Positions 46,287 to 57,305 are shown, counted from the first letter of the stretch. The stretch is 64,000 nt of DNA from an uncultured Pelagimonas sp. (GCA_947497905.1 CANMIH010000001.1:682001-746000), one strand, 5' to 3'. A program made the numbers and translations. Notes: a model not told the origin generated them from the sequence alone.

Positions 46287-47065
46287 TGGACTTTATTCGT
46301 GAAACCCGCGATGACCGGGGCGTGGCGACTCTGTGGCTGGCGCGGCCCGACAAACATAACGCCCTGTCGGCACAGATGATGCAGGAGCTGGAAGATGCGG
46401 CCAATGCCCTGGCGCGCGACGAGAGCGTGAAGGTGGTTGTGCTGGCCGCCGAGGGCAAGACTTTTTGCGCCGGTGGCGATCTGGCCTGGATGCGGGAACA
46501 GTTCGAAATGGACGCCGCAACACGTCGAACAGAATCGGCCCGCATCGCCACCGCCCTGGGTGCGTTGTATAACCTGCCACAGCCGCTGATTGGGCGGGTG
46601 CAGGGCAACGCCTTTGGGGGTGGGGTTGGCTTGATTTCGGTCTGTGATGTGATTGTAGGTATTGAGAGCGCCAAGCTTGGGCTGACCGAGGTAAAGCTGG
46701 GCCTGATTCCGGCCAATATCGGCCCCTATGTGATCGCCCGGATGGGGCATGTGAAGGCGCAAGAGGTCTTTATGAATGCGCGGATCTTCGGGGCGGAGGA
46801 AGCGCAAAGGCTGAGCCTGTTCAACCGCGTAGTTGCGGCCGAAGATCTGGACGCGGCGGTAGAGGCCGAGGTTGCGCCTTATCTGATCTGCGCACCTGGG
46901 GCCGTGAAAGACGCCAAGGCGCTGCTGCGGACCCTGGCCGGATCGGTGCAGACGGAACAGGTCGAGCATGCCATTGATGCACTTGCGCTGCGGTGGGAAG
47001 GGGACGAGGCCCGTGAGGGGATTGCCGCCTTTTTCGACAAACGCCCGGCACCCTGGGCGCAGTAA
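46286..47065 (+). CDS. liuC: methylglutaconyl-CoA hydratase (enoyl-CoA hydratase family)
   Basis: A 259-residue crotonase that, by context, hydrates 3-methylglutaconyl-CoA to HMG-CoA between MCC and HMG-CoA lyase. The oxyanion-hole strands are DKHNALSAQMMQELEDA and EGKTFCAGGDLAWM, with a second site at GNAFGGGVGLISVCD. General crotonase identity is certain; the specific substrate is inferred from the surrounding pathway. Confidence 0.92.
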   Translation: MDFIRETRDDRGVATLWLARPDKHNALSAQMMQELEDAANALARDESVKVVVLAAEGKTFCAGGDLAWMREQFEMDAATRRTESARIATALGALYNLPQPLIGRVQGNAFGGGVGLISVCDVIVGIESAKLGLTEVKLGLIPANIGPYVIARMGHVKAQEVFMNARIFGAEEAQRLSLFNRVVAAEDLDAAVEAEVAPYLICAPGAVKDAKALLRTLAGSVQTEQVEHAIDALALRWEGDEAREGIAAFFDKRPAPWAQ

Positions 47066-47148
47066 ATCGATCACATTGAACGGTTTGCAAGCAAAACAGG
47101 ACAGAATGTCCGGTTGAAATTGCGGGTGAGGTCGGGTGCCTTACCCGC

Positions 47149-47535
47149 ATGACAGTTCAGATCGCACATCTTTATGCCACGCTTTGTCTTGGGATCGTCC
47201 TTTTCCAGATCGCGCTGATCGTTGGGTTGCCTTTGGGGGAATATACCCAAGGCGGCCAACACAAGGGCGCCTTGCCCCTTTCGGGGCGGATCATTGCGGT
47301 GATCTCGATTCCAATCGTTGTGTTTCAGGGGCTGGCCATTTTGTCCGCCGCTGGATTTCCCGGATTGGGGTTTGCGCGATGGACCGGTTGGGTGGCTTTG
47401 GGTGTCAGTGTGATCTCTTGTGTTTTGAACTGGATCACGCCGTCAAAACGGGAACGTGCGGTCTGGGGGCCGGTGGTGACGGTGATGGCTGGGTTTGCCG
47501 CACATGTGATGATCGCAACGCTTGACGTTTCCTAA
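47149..47535 (+). CDS. hypothetical four-helix membrane protein
   Basis: A 128-residue integral membrane protein with four predicted helices (about 7-29, 46-66, 76-96 and 104-124) and short polar loops. No catalytic motif is visible. It lies between the leucine cluster and the nuo operon; about 80 bp separate it from liuC, so membership of that operon is uncertain. Family unknown. Confidence 0.7.
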   Translation: MTVQIAHLYATLCLGIVLFQIALIVGLPLGEYTQGGQHKGALPLSGRIIAVISIPIVVFQGLAILSAAGFPGLGFARWTGWVALGVSVISCVLNWITPSKRERAVWGPVVTVMAGFAAHVMIATLDVS

Positions 47536-47619
47536 ACGCGCCCGCGACCCATTTACGCAATCCAAGGCGCTGAAAAATCAGTGAAAATCGAACATCCTAT
47601 TGTTGGGTAAAGGAAATTC

Positions 47620-47753
47620 ACCCAATGAAGGACAAACAGCGATTGTTTTCAGTGCCTTGAAAACCCCTCCGCTGTGTTGACCCCGCCCGCAGAGCGGGAT
47701 AAGCCACCTCTAAGCCTAAAAGCGCGCCATGCGCCAGCCGAAGGAGCCTACTC
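47620..47753 (+). promoter_or_regulatory. probable nuo promoter region
   Basis: The 218 bp before nuoA contain TTGACC near 47678, followed 17 bp later by TAAGCC, a weak sigma-70-like pair, and an imperfect dyad TTGGGT-N11-ACCCAA around 47604-47626. GAAGGAG at 47741-47747 is the nuoA ribosome site and supports the GTG start. Confidence 0.35.
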
Positions 47754-48119
47754 GTGGACGAGATGCTGCGGGAATACCTTCCCATTCTTGTTTTCCTAGC
47801 CATTGCTATTGGTTTGGGACTTGTTTTGATTCTTGCAGCGGTTGTTCTGGCCGTGCGCAACCCTGATCCTGAAAAAGTATCGGCCTACGAATGCGGATTT
47901 AACGCGTTTGATGATGCCCGGATGAAGTTTGATGTCCGGTTCTATCTGGTTTCGATTCTCTTCATTATCTTCGATCTGGAAATTGCCTTCCTCTTCCCGT
48001 GGGCCGTGGCCTTTAAGGATGTGAGCATGGTGGGCTTCTGGTCGATGATGGTGTTCCTCGGGGTTCTGACAATTGGCTTTGCCTACGAATGGAAGAAAGG
48101 GGCTCTGGAATGGGAATGA
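47754..48119 (+). CDS. nuoA: NADH-quinone oxidoreductase subunit A
   Basis: Small membrane subunit of complex I (121 residues, three helices). The conserved loop [20 protein letters not shown], near the quinone cavity, is intact. GTG at 47754 is chosen because GAAGGAG lies 6 bases upstream, while the next ATG at 47763 is 15 bases away. It overlaps nuoB by 10 bp. Confidence 0.95.
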   Translation: MDEMLREYLPILVFLAIAIGLGLVLILAAVVLAVRNPDPEKVSAYECGFNAFDDARMKFDVRFYLVSILFIIFDLEIAFLFPWAVAFKDVSMVGFWSMMVFLGVLTIGFAYEWKKGALEWE

Positions 48120-48643
48120 TGACCGGAGCAAACACCGCAGGTGCCGACAAAGAGGTTGTCACCCGCGCGATCAACAACGAGCTGCAGGACAAGGGCTTTC
48201 TGCTGACCTCGACCGAAGACATCATCAACTGGGCGCGCACGGGTTCGCTGCACTGGATGACCTTTGGTCTGGCCTGTTGCGCGGTTGAAATGATGCATAC
48301 GTCAATGCCGCGTTATGACGCCGAGCGTTTTGGCATCGCACCGCGCGCTTCCCCCCGTCAGTCCGACCTGATGATTGTGGCCGGCACGCTGACCAACAAA
48401 ATGGCCCCGGCGCTGCGCAAAGTTTATGACCAGATGCCCGAGCCACGCTATGTGATCTCGATGGGGTCCTGCGCCAACGGCGGTGGCTATTACCACTACA
48501 GCTATTCGGTCGTGCGTGGCTGTGACCGCATCGTGCCGGTTGATGTCTATGTGCCGGGTTGCCCTCCGACCGCTGAGGCGCTGCTGTATGGCCTGATGGC
48601 GCTGCAACGGAAAATCCGCCGCACGGGGACAATTACACGATGA
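48110..48643 (+). CDS. nuoB: NADH-quinone oxidoreductase subunit B
   Basis: Carries cluster N2, the last 4Fe-4S centre before quinone. The 177-residue product has the adjacent cysteines [10 protein letters not shown] (Cys56, Cys57), then [13 protein letters not shown] and [12 protein letters not shown], completing the four ligands. ATG at 48110 overlaps the nuoA end by 10 bp. It overlaps nuoC by 4 bp. Confidence 0.97.
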   Translation: MGMMTGANTAGADKEVVTRAINNELQDKGFLLTSTEDIINWARTGSLHWMTFGLACCAVEMMHTSMPRYDAERFGIAPRASPRQSDLMIVAGTLTNKMAPALRKVYDQMPEPRYVISMGSCANGGGYYHYSYSVVRGCDRIVPVDVYVPGCPPTAEALLYGLMALQRKIRRTGTITR

Positions 48644-49245
48644 CCGAAGCTCTGACAGAACTAGGCGCCTATATCGAAGCGAAACGCCCCGATTGCGTCA
48701 TTGGCTGGGATATCAGCCATGATGAGCTGAACGTTGATGTGGCCCCGGCCAACATTCGCGGCTTTGTCGAGTTCCTGAAAAGCGATCCGACCTGCCGCTT
48801 CAGCTCGCTGATCGACATCACCGCTGTGGACTACCCGGAACGCGCCAAGCGTTTTGACGTGGTGTATCACTTCCTGTCGATGTACCAGAACCAGCGCATT
48901 CGCCTGCGTGTCTCGGTACGCGAAGACGAAATGGTGGCCTCGGTTGTTGACGTACACCCCTCGGCCAACTGGTTTGAACGCGAAGTCTTTGACATGTTCG
49001 GCATCATGTTCACCGGACACCCGGATCTGCGTCGCCTTCTGACCGACTACGGTTTCCGCGGCTATCCACTGCGCAAGGATTTTCCGACCACGGGTTATAC
49101 CGAAATGCGCTATGATGAAGAGCAGAAGCGCGTTGTGTATGAACCGGTGTCGCTGGTGCAGGAATACCGCCAGTTTGATTTCATGAGCCCATGGGAAGGC
49201 GCGCAATACGTGCTGCCCGGGGACGAAAAGCAGGAGGCGAAATAA
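48640..49245 (+). CDS. nuoC: NADH-quinone oxidoreductase subunit C
   Basis: Peripheral-arm 30-kDa subunit (201 residues), encoded separately from nuoD rather than fused as in E. coli. The family signature [19 protein letters not shown] is followed by [20 protein letters not shown]. The stop TAA shares a base with the nuoD ATG. Confidence 0.96.
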   Translation: MTEALTELGAYIEAKRPDCVIGWDISHDELNVDVAPANIRGFVEFLKSDPTCRFSSLIDITAVDYPERAKRFDVVYHFLSMYQNQRIRLRVSVREDEMVASVVDVHPSANWFEREVFDMFGIMFTGHPDLRRLLTDYGFRGYPLRKDFPTTGYTEMRYDEEQKRVVYEPVSLVQEYRQFDFMSPWEGAQYVLPGDEKQEAK

Positions 49246-50465
49246 TGGACGGCTCCAAAGGTTTCGAAGACGCCCTTACCGGCGAACAGAAGATCCGCAA
49301 TTTCAACATCAACTTCGGCCCCCAGCATCCGGCGGCGCACGGGGTTCTGCGTCTGGTTCTGGAACTGGACGGTGAGATTGTTGAACGCTGCGACCCGCAC
49401 ATTGGCCTGCTGCACCGTGGCACCGAAAAGCTGATGGAAAGCCGCACCTACCTGCAGAACCTGCCGTACTTCGACCGCCTCGACTATGTGGCGCCGATGA
49501 ACCAGGAACATGCGTGGTGTCTGGCGATTGAAAAGCTGACCGGCACGGTTGTGCCGCGCCGTGGGTCGCTGATCCGGGTGCTGTTCTCGGAAATTGGTCG
49601 TATTCTCAACCACCTGCTGAACGTCACCACTCAGGCGATGGACGTAGGTGCGCTGACGCCGCCTCTGTGGGGCTTTGAAGAGCGTGAGAAGCTGATGATC
49701 TTCTACGAGCGGGCCTGTGGCGCGCGCTTGCACGCCAACTATTTCCGTCCTGGTGGTGTCCATCAGGATCTTCCGCCCGAGCTTCTGGCGGATATCGAAG
49801 AGTGGTGCGGTGAGTTCCCCAAGGTGTTGGATGACATCGACGGGCTGCTGACCGAAAACCGCATCTTCAAACAGCGGAACTGCGACATCGGTGTAATCTC
49901 CGAGCAAGAGATCCTCGATTGGGGCTATTCCGGTGTGATGGTGCGTGGTTCGGGTCTGGCTTGGGATCTGCGTCGTGCGCAGCCCTATGAATGCTATGAC
50001 GAGTTTGAATTCCAGGTGCCGGTTGGCAAAAACGGCGACTGCTATGACCGCTATCTCTGCCGCATGGAAGAGATGCGCCAGTCGGTGAGCATCATCCTGC
50101 AGGCGATCGAAAAGCTGCGCGCACCGGAAGGGCAGGGCGATGTTCTGGCCCGTGGGAAGGTGACACCGCCGAAACGCGGTGACATGAAGACCTCGATGGA
50201 GGCTTTGATCCACCACTTCAAACTCTACACCGAAGGCTTCCACGTGCCGGAAGGTGAAGTTTACACCGCCGTCGAAGCGCCCAAGGGTGAGTTCGGCGTC
50301 TATCTGGTGGCTGACGGGTCGAACAAACCCTACCGCGCCAAAATCCGCGCACCGGGATATCTGCATCTGCAGTCGATGGATCACGTAGCCAAAGGTCACC
50401 AGCTGGCCGATGTGGCGGCGATCATCGGCACCATGGACGTGGTGTTCGGGGAGATCGACCGCTGA
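49245..50465 (+). CDS. nuoD: NADH-quinone oxidoreductase subunit D
   Basis: 49-kDa subunit lining the quinone-reduction site (406 residues). [20 protein letters not shown] and [20 protein letters not shown] mark the family; the C-terminal FGEIDR is conserved. ATG at 49245 overlaps nuoC by one base; GGAGG lies just before. Its TGA shares a base with the ATG of the next, accessory gene. Confidence 0.97.
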   Translation: MDGSKGFEDALTGEQKIRNFNINFGPQHPAAHGVLRLVLELDGEIVERCDPHIGLLHRGTEKLMESRTYLQNLPYFDRLDYVAPMNQEHAWCLAIEKLTGTVVPRRGSLIRVLFSEIGRILNHLLNVTTQAMDVGALTPPLWGFEEREKLMIFYERACGARLHANYFRPGGVHQDLPPELLADIEEWCGEFPKVLDDIDGLLTENRIFKQRNCDIGVISEQEILDWGYSGVMVRGSGLAWDLRRAQPYECYDEFEFQVPVGKNGDCYDRYLCRMEEMRQSVSIILQAIEKLRAPEGQGDVLARGKVTPPKRGDMKTSMEALIHHFKLYTEGFHVPEGEVYTAVEAPKGEFGVYLVADGSNKPYRAKIRAPGYLHLQSMDHVAKGHQLADVAAIIGTMDVVFGEIDR

Positions 50466-50833
50466 TGCTGCGCGCTCTCGCAATGACTGTTTGCCTTGTT
50501 GCCGGTGTGACACCGGCGAAGGCAGCCCCTTCGACAGAGGCCGAGTTTATTGCGGGGTTGGAAGGTCTGCCAGATGCAGGCTTTGGCGTTGCCATAGAGG
50601 CGGCCTTTCGGGCGCAAAACTGCGTGTTCGATTTCACCAAAGGCGAAGATCCTTTTCTACGGTCTGTAGCGGTCGAGCTGGCAAAGACAGCCGGATACAA
50701 GGGTGCTTTGACCCAGAAATCGGTCGACGCTGTTGAAGACCTTGGTGAAGACGCGATTGATGCAATGATGGAAGATGGGCGTGTTGTTGTGGACCGATCT
50801 GCAGGGACTGCCAGTTTGAAAGCGTGCAAGTAA
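50465..50833 (+). CDS. exported hypothetical protein in the nuo cluster
   Basis: A 122-residue protein with a signal peptide (LRALAMTVCLVAGVTPAKA) and a small helical domain that has Cys52 and Cys121 as candidates for a disulfide. It overlaps nuoD by one base, so it is translationally coupled. Paracoccus nqo operons also have unidentified frames between subunit genes; whether this one is homologous is not known. Confidence 0.75.
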   Translation: MLRALAMTVCLVAGVTPAKAAPSTEAEFIAGLEGLPDAGFGVAIEAAFRAQNCVFDFTKGEDPFLRSVAVELAKTAGYKGALTQKSVDAVEDLGEDAIDAMMEDGRVVVDRSAGTASLKACK

Positions 50834-50881
50834 GGGTGCATTTTCGCCCGTATGTCCAAGTATGATCAGAAAGGCTTGCCA

Positions 50882-51187
50882 ATGAAAAAAGTAGTTTACG
50901 GCGTTGCAGCGCTCGCCCTGACCTCCGCCTGTGTGATGAAGCCTCAGGGTGTGACCGACGAAGATCTGGTCAGCTTTGATGCGGCCGTCGCATCGATAGG
51001 CTGTACGCTTGAAACCGAACGCCATTACCTGCCGGTTGAACTTCAGACCGGTTTGACCCGTGAGCTGCTGACCGAGGTTGCGCAATTCCGTCTGGCCCGC
51101 GAAGAGGCTGTCTCGACCGAAAGTGGCGGGATTACACTGACAACTGGGCTCTGCGAGTCCAAAACTGAAACTGCCGCTGCAACCTGA
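50882..51187 (+). CDS. small lipoprotein in the nuo cluster
   Basis: A 101-residue protein with a signal peptide and lipobox (ALTSAC, Cys17). The mature part is mostly helical (LTRELLTEVAQFRLAREEA). ATG at 50882 gives the only credible signal peptide; a longer frame from 50852 is less likely. Envelope location is predicted. Function is unknown. Confidence 0.72.
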   Translation: MKKVVYGVAALALTSACVMKPQGVTDEDLVSFDAAVASIGCTLETERHYLPVELQTGLTRELLTEVAQFRLAREEAVSTESGGITLTTGLCESKTETAAAT

Positions 51188-51219
51188 GCCACCCGTACGG
51201 GGCAGCCATAGGGGCCAAC

Positions 51220-51756
51220 TTGAGACCACTCCGCGCCAATACGATCCTTGCGATCTCTACGCTGGTCGCCACAATCTTTGTGGCGCTTCAGGCGTGGTAT
51301 GCGCGTGTGGCCTATGTGTCGGCGGCGGAAACCCGGTTGTTGGAAGACAAGCTGGACCTGTGTTTTGACAACTTTGATGCCGCGGCGGCCTTGGATGCTG
51401 AGCTGCGCTCACTCACACCGGGATCGGGGGCTGATGAAGAATGGCCCCCCCGTATAGATGTGATGTCTGGCGCGCATTTGGCGGCGCTTCACAATCAGAT
51501 CGTTCCTTTGTTGAACCGGCTTGAGACCTCGCTTGCCAAGGCATCTATCCTTGGTGAGCCGGATCGGTTTCGCCTGTTTTTGACCGGACAAATCAAAGGT
51601 CTGGCCCCCCGATTGATGGCCCTGTCGCCCGCTCGGATCGGAGAGCCTGAGACCAATGCTGAACTCGATGAAATTCTCACAACGCTAAGCGATTTTCTGG
51701 GCGCGCAGTATGCCGTATTCGAAGGCTGCCGTCTGGTCGCGGAAGGAGACAACTGA
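51220..51756 (+). CDS. hypothetical membrane-anchored protein in the nuo cluster
   Basis: A 178-residue protein with one N-terminal membrane helix (about 8-29) and a helical soluble domain (from about 38, [19 protein letters not shown]). It uses a TTG start and ends overlapping nuoE by one base. Topology suggests a bitopic protein with the helical part on one face of the membrane. Third of three unrelated accessory genes between nuoD and nuoE. Confidence 0.65.
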   Translation: MRPLRANTILAISTLVATIFVALQAWYARVAYVSAAETRLLEDKLDLCFDNFDAAAALDAELRSLTPGSGADEEWPPRIDVMSGAHLAALHNQIVPLLNRLETSLAKASILGEPDRFRLFLTGQIKGLAPRLMALSPARIGEPETNAELDEILTTLSDFLGAQYAVFEGCRLVAEGDN

Positions 51757-52829
51757 TGCTGCGCCGCTTGCACACTGAACAACCCGACAGTTTTGCCTTT
51801 TCTCCGGCCAATATGGTTTGGGCAGAAAACCAGATCTCGAAATATCCTGAGGGCCGTCAGGCCAGTGCGGTGATCCCGCTGTTGTGGCGCGCACAAGAGC
51901 AAGAGGGCTGGCTGTCTCAGAAGGCCATCGAAGGCGTGGCGGATATGCTGGGCATGGCCTATATCCGTGTGCTTGAAGTGGCTTCGTTCTATTTCATGTT
52001 CCAGCTGCAACCGGTTGGTTCTGTGGCGCATATCCAGATCTGTGGCACCCTGTCCTGCATGATCTGTGGCGCCGAAGATCTGATGGCAGTCTGCAAAGAA
52101 AAGATCGCCGAGAAACCGCACACGCTTTCGTCCGATGGCAAGTTTTCCTGGGAAGAGGTGGAGTGCCTCGGCGCCTGCACCAATGCGCCCATGGCTCAGA
52201 TCGGCAAGGATTACTACGAAGACCTGACGACAGACGGTTTGCGTCAGCTGTTGGATGATCTGTCGAACGGGAAGGTGCCGCAGGTTGGTCCCCAAAATAG
52301 CCGTTTTGCTGCTGAACCCGATGGGGGCATCACCTCTCTGACCGAATTCGTCAATGGGTCGATCAAGCTCAATGCTTCGGCGCAACTGGCCACGGATATC
52401 GGTGACACCGTAAAGCGCATCGACGGCACCGAAGTGCCCGTTGTGCAGGGCTGGGAGGATCAGTCCAACGGTGGCGCGGCCAAGGCTGTGGGCAAAGATG
52501 CCTCTGAGGCTGTTGCCCCGGTTGCCAAACCCGCACCGAAGGCCGAGGCAGCTCCGACGTCGTCAGAAGCCGAGACAGGAACTCGTCCCGCAGCTCTTGA
52601 AGCGGCCCGCGAGACAGGCGCAGATGACCTGAAGCTGATCAAAGGGGTCGGGCCAAAGCTCGAACAGCTTTTGAACAGCCTTGGGTTCTACCATTTCGAT
52701 CAGGTTGCAGAGTGGACCGCAGACGAAGTGGCCTGGGTTGATGCCAACCTTGAGGGCTTCAAAGGCCGTGTGACCCGTGACGATTGGGTTGCACAAGCCA
52801 AAGTCCTTGCGTCAGGCAGCAAGACTTAA
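51756..52829 (+). CDS. nuoE: NADH-quinone oxidoreductase subunit E with C-terminal HHH-like extension
   Basis: 24-kDa subunit of the NADH-dehydrogenase module holding a 2Fe-2S cluster. Ligands are Cys96, Cys101 (CGTLSC), Cys137 and Cys141 (CLGAC). At 357 residues it is about 150-200 longer than usual: residues about 230-289 are an Ala/Pro/Glu linker and 290-354 a compact module ([33 protein letters not shown]) resembling helix-hairpin-helix domains. The same module closes the next two genes. Confidence 0.95.
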   Translation: MLRRLHTEQPDSFAFSPANMVWAENQISKYPEGRQASAVIPLLWRAQEQEGWLSQKAIEGVADMLGMAYIRVLEVASFYFMFQLQPVGSVAHIQICGTLSCMICGAEDLMAVCKEKIAEKPHTLSSDGKFSWEEVECLGACTNAPMAQIGKDYYEDLTTDGLRQLLDDLSNGKVPQVGPQNSRFAAEPDGGITSLTEFVNGSIKLNASAQLATDIGDTVKRIDGTEVPVVQGWEDQSNGGAAKAVGKDASEAVAPVAKPAPKAEAAPTSSEAETGTRPAALEAARETGADDLKLIKGVGPKLEQLLNSLGFYHFDQVAEWTADEVAWVDANLEGFKGRVTRDDWVAQAKVLASGSKT

Positions 52830-52900
52830 TTTGCCAACCGGCCCCATATCGGTGTTATCTTTTTCGTATAAACACCAAATACGGGACTGGGAGGGAAAAA

Positions 52901-53854
<954 letters not shown>

Positions 53855-53871
53855 CCCCTGCGACACCACTT

Positions 53872-53904
53872 TGCCTTGCATGCTGCACTGCAGTATGCAA
53901 GGCA
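53872..53904. promoter_or_regulatory. 33-bp near-perfect dyad between accessory nuo genes
   Basis: TGCCTTGCATGCTGCA and TGCAGTATGCAAGGCA pair across a single central base with one G-T mismatch. It sits 18 bp after one gene and about 84 bp before the next. It may be an operator, a recombination or protein-binding site, or an mRNA hairpin. Confidence 0.5.
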
Positions 53905-53988
53905 TAACAGGGCACTGTTGGGGAGGAGCGGCGCTTGTTCAAACGCGGTTTGACCGCGTATTTTTGCGTACTGGAATGGAGCGAAACC

Positions 53989-54633
53989 GTGACCATGACG
54001 ACCCCCAAATTTCCCCTCACCCCTGATTTTACACCTGTGGCCCGCTTGATGGGCATGCAGGCGCGCATCGCGATGCAGACCAGCGAAAGCGTGATGCGAC
54101 TGGCCTATTTGCCTTGGAAAAGCTGGAGCACCAGTTTTGGCTCGCTTCGGGTTAAGCAGATGATCGTTGAAGCCGCGACGCCGGCACCGGCCGATCAGGC
54201 TAAAGAACCCGAGCCGACGGTGGAAAACAACACCGCAACCGCAGAGATCGTTGAACTGACCCCGGTTGCGGCCCCAGAAGTGATTGAGCCAGTGGCAGAA
54301 ACCACCGCGGCTCCGGTTACCGTCGGCACCCAACAGGATAGGCCTGAACCAGAGACACAGACAATCTCTGAAGAAGAAATCGTCGCGACGACAACCCCGC
54401 CTACGGTTTTGGACGCCCCGCGCGATGATGCCGCAGATGACCTAACGCTTCTGAAAGGGGTTGGCCCCAAATTGGCGGTTGGGCTAAACAAGGCCGGAAT
54501 TTATCATTTTGACCAGATTGCCGCCTGGACCACGTCCGAGGTGGCCTGGGTCGACGAAAACATTGCCGGTGTGCGGGGCAGGGCCTCGCGCGATGGCTGG
54601 GTTGATCAGGCTAAATCCCTGATGACAGCCTGA
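53989..54633 (+). CDS. second HHH-module accessory protein in the nuo cluster
   Basis: A 214-residue protein (212 from ATG 53995). The N-terminal part has no membrane helix but includes an amphipathic stretch (about 15-50) like phasin-type helices (VARLMGMQARIAMQTSESVM). A Pro/Glu/Thr spacer leads to a C-terminal HHH-like module starting at 150 (LLKGVGPKLAVGLNKAGIYH), the third copy of the NuoE extension. GTG at 53989 is chosen because GGAG is 7 bases upstream. Function unknown. Confidence 0.78.
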   Translation: MTMTTPKFPLTPDFTPVARLMGMQARIAMQTSESVMRLAYLPWKSWSTSFGSLRVKQMIVEAATPAPADQAKEPEPTVENNTATAEIVELTPVAAPEVIEPVAETTAAPVTVGTQQDRPEPETQTISEEEIVATTTPPTVLDAPRDDAADDLTLLKGVGPKLAVGLNKAGIYHFDQIAAWTTSEVAWVDENIAGVRGRASRDGWVDQAKSLMTA

Positions 54634-54649
54634 TAACACGAGGGCGGGA

Positions 54650-54868
54650 ATGAACAATTCTGACGATCTTACACGACGCGGGCGTCGAACGGCGCTTTTC
54701 ATTGCGGCGATTGGGGTCTATTGGATATGTGTAACCGCCCTCGGCTCGGCCCTCGGGTGGAGCCAGCAATTGCGCCTCTTGTTCGACCTTCTGGCTTTGG
54801 TCTGGTTCGGACTGGCGATCTGGATGATTTACGGGCTCTGGCGGGATCGCCAGAAACACAAGGACTAG
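54650..54868 (+). CDS. DUF5337-like small membrane protein
   Basis: A 72-residue protein with two membrane helices (about 14-35 and 42-62) between basic ends. Proteins of this size and pattern lie between nuoE and nuoF in other Rhodobacteraceae and are labelled DUF5337; recalled, not searched. It starts 16 bp after the preceding gene and ends 6 bp before nuoF, so it is clearly co-transcribed. A role in complex I assembly is conjecture. Confidence 0.78.
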   Translation: MNNSDDLTRRGRRTALFIAAIGVYWICVTALGSALGWSQQLRLLFDLLALVWFGLAIWMIYGLWRDRQKHKD

Positions 54869-54874
54869 GTAGGC

Positions 54875-56173
54875 ATGCTTCAAGATCAGGATCGGATCTT
54901 TACCAACCTTTACGGAATGCACGACCGGACCCTGGCGGGCGCTCAACTGCGTGGCCACTGGGACGGAACAGCCGGGATCATTCAGAAGGGGCGCGACTGG
55001 ATCATTGACCAGATGAAGGCCTCGGGTCTGCGTGGTCGTGGCGGCGCAGGGTTTCCCACCGGTCTGAAGTGGTCCTTCATGCCCAAGGAAAGCGACGGTC
55101 GCCCGTCCTATCTTGTTATCAACGCTGACGAATCCGAGCCCGGCACCTGCAAAGACCGTGAGATCATGCGTCATGATCCGCATACGCTGATCGAAGGGGC
55201 CTTGATCGCCTCTTTCGCGATGCAGGCGCATACCTGCTACATCTATATCCGCGGCGAGTACATTCGCGAGCGTGAGGCGCTGCAGCGGGCCATTGATGAG
55301 GCCTATGACGCGGGCCTTCTGGGCCGCAACGCGGCTGGGTCGGGCTGGGACTTTGACCTGTTCCTGCACCACGGCGCGGGCGCCTATATCTGCGGTGAAG
55401 AAACCGCGCTTCTGGAAAGCCTTGAGGGCAAAAAAGGCATGCCGCGCATGAAGCCGCCATTTCCGGCGGGTGCGGGTCTCTATGGCTGCCCAACCACCGT
55501 GAACAACGTCGAATCGATTGCGGTTGTACCGACCATTCTGCGTCGTGGGCCCGAATGGTTTGCGGGATTTGGCCGTCAGAACAACGCAGGCACTAAACTT
55601 TTCGCGATCTCAGGGCATGTGAACAAACCCTGTGTTGTCGAAGAAGCGATGTCGATTTCCTTCGAAGAGCTGATTGAAAAGCACTGCGGTGGCATTCGTG
55701 GCGGTTGGGACAACCTTCTGGCGGTGATTCCCGGTGGTTCGTCCGTTCCCTGTGTGCGCGGCGAAAAGATGCGCGATGCGATCATGGACTTTGATTACCT
55801 ACGTGGTGATCTGGGATCCGGTCTTGGCACCGCAGCTGTGATTGTGATGGACAAACAGACCGATATCGTCAAAGCGATCTGGCGTCTGTCGAAGTTCTAC
55901 AAACACGAAAGCTGTGGTCAGTGTACCCCCTGTCGCGAAGGCACCGGCTGGATGATGCGTGTTATGGAGCGTCTGGTGCGCGGCGAAGCGGATCTTGAAG
56001 AGATCGATATGCTGTGGGACGTGACCAAACAGGTCGAAGGCCACACCATCTGTGCTCTGGGTGACGCGGCGGCATGGCCCATTCAGGGCCTGATCCGCAA
56101 CTTCCGCGAGGAAATCGAAGATCGCATCAAAGCGCAGAAATCGGGCAAGCTGAGCGCCATTGCGGCTGAGTGA
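54875..56173 (+). CDS. nuoF: NADH-quinone oxidoreductase subunit F
   Basis: 51-kDa NADH-binding subunit (432 residues) containing FMN and 4Fe-4S cluster N3. The nucleotide/FMN site is [15 protein letters not shown], followed by [16 protein letters not shown]. Cluster ligands are Cys347, Cys350, Cys353 ([10 protein letters not shown]) and Cys393. An intrinsic terminator follows 24 bp downstream. Confidence 0.97.
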   Translation: MLQDQDRIFTNLYGMHDRTLAGAQLRGHWDGTAGIIQKGRDWIIDQMKASGLRGRGGAGFPTGLKWSFMPKESDGRPSYLVINADESEPGTCKDREIMRHDPHTLIEGALIASFAMQAHTCYIYIRGEYIREREALQRAIDEAYDAGLLGRNAAGSGWDFDLFLHHGAGAYICGEETALLESLEGKKGMPRMKPPFPAGAGLYGCPTTVNNVESIAVVPTILRRGPEWFAGFGRQNNAGTKLFAISGHVNKPCVVEEAMSISFEELIEKHCGGIRGGWDNLLAVIPGGSSVPCVRGEKMRDAIMDFDYLRGDLGSGLGTAAVIVMDKQTDIVKAIWRLSKFYKHESCGQCTPCREGTGWMMRVMERLVRGEADLEEIDMLWDVTKQVEGHTICALGDAAAWPIQGLIRNFREEIEDRIKAQKSGKLSAIAAE

Positions 56174-56197
56174 TGTCAGACATTGATTGAAGATACA

Positions 56198-56224
56198 GGC
56201 GTCGCAGGTTGCGGCGCCTTTTTT
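56198..56224 (+). terminator. intrinsic terminator after nuoF
   Basis: Nine-pair stem GGCGTCGCA / TGCGGCGCC (one G-T pair) with a 3-base loop, followed immediately by six T residues. A textbook Rho-independent terminator, although the nuo cluster continues beyond it. Confidence 0.88.
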
Positions 56225-56238
56225 GTATTGAGGGTATT

Positions 56239-56703
56239 ATGCACCTTGTTGAGTTTAACTGGGGCGTTCTGCGCTACGACTGGGACGATCCGCGCGTGGC
56301 AGATTTCGCCAATGGGTTGGATCGGGTGAACCAGATCGCCGCGCGCTCGGACGGGTTTATCTGGCGATTGGGCGACGACGATATGGAGGCGGCGCAGACC
56401 GACCCCAGCGGCGCCATGGGGGGAAATCCACGATTCGCGTCGACCCTCTCGGTCTGGCGCGATTTCAAATCGCTCGATCATTTTGTCTGGAACACGCTGC
56501 ACAAACATTTTTTCGCGCGTCGCGAGGAATGGTTTGCACCGGGGCAGGGGCTGCGGCTTGTGATGTGGTGGGTTCCAGAAGGAGAGATCCCCACAATAGA
56601 GGAGGCCGTTGCACGGGCGGAGCATCTGAAAACCCATGGCGATAGCGCGGATGCCTTTGGCTGGGCGTATCTGGTGCAACAACAAGCGTCGGGGGCTGGC
56701 TGA
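56239..56703 (+). CDS. DUF3291-like protein
   Basis: A 154-residue cytoplasmic protein of ferredoxin-like/dimeric alpha-beta barrel type (LVEFNWGVLRYDWDDPRVAD, LSVWRDFKSLDHFVWNTLHK), matching DUF3291. ATG at 56239 has AGGG nearby; a longer upstream frame reads into the terminator. It lies downstream of the nuoF terminator, so it is probably transcribed separately. Function unknown. Confidence 0.8.
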   Translation: MHLVEFNWGVLRYDWDDPRVADFANGLDRVNQIAARSDGFIWRLGDDDMEAAQTDPSGAMGGNPRFASTLSVWRDFKSLDHFVWNTLHKHFFARREEWFAPGQGLRLVMWWVPEGEIPTIEEAVARAEHLKTHGDSADAFGWAYLVQQQASGAG

Positions 56704-56817
56704 TTCTCGGCAAAGCTTTTCCGGTGTCACGTATTCCCGGTTGACGGGGTGTTTTCCTCTATGGCACCGCTTTGGGGCCGCGTTTCGGCAAACGATTGAA
56801 TTTTTAGGAGACCCCCG

Positions 56818-57171
56818 ATGACCCGCATTCTTATGATCGCCATGATCGTCCTTGCCGCGACCGGCTGTTCACGTTTGGGATTTGGTCAGGGCGGGAAACC
56901 TCTTTTCGATGGTCAGTCTTTCCGCGTGTCGACCAAATCGGAACGCTCAGATCGTCAGGGGTTCACTATCTCGGTGAGCCAGGTGAGCAAATCGCCCAAA
57001 GGCGCGGTGGAAGCTGCGAAGTATGAGGCGGTGAGCCACTGCATCGAGTACTTTGGGACCTCTGATTACACATGGTCCTTGCCTGAGATGACGGGTGAGG
57101 AGGGCGAAACCGCATCCCTGCCGATTTCGAATGACACCCTGACAGTTTCGGGAACTTGCGGCGACATTTAA
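56818..57171 (+). CDS. hypothetical lipoprotein
   Basis: A 117-residue protein with a signal peptide and lipobox (LAATGC, Cys17), then a small domain with two further Cys residues. GGAG precedes the ATG by 8 bases. It is bounded by hairpins on both sides, so it may be monocistronic. Nothing in it points to complex I apart from location. Confidence 0.72.
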   Translation: MTRILMIAMIVLAATGCSRLGFGQGGKPLFDGQSFRVSTKSERSDRQGFTISVSQVSKSPKGAVEAAKYEAVSHCIEYFGTSDYTWSLPEMTGEEGETASLPISNDTLTVSGTCGDI

Positions 57172-57233
57172 GCGGCTTTGCGCCGGTTGTGGTGGCCATG
57201 CGGGCCGGGATCCGCGCGATTTTGCAAGGGAAA

Positions 57234-57263
57234 CCCGGTGGATATTGAATATCACCGGGCTTT
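57234..57263 (+). terminator. hairpin after the lipoprotein gene
   Basis: CCCGGT(G)GATATT-G-AATATCACCGGG forms about 11-12 pairs, followed by CTTT. The T-tract is short; likely a moderate terminator. Confidence 0.6.
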
Positions 57264-57305
57264 GCACCCAACTATCAGGCGATGACATTGTAATGGAGGT
57301 CGCCG

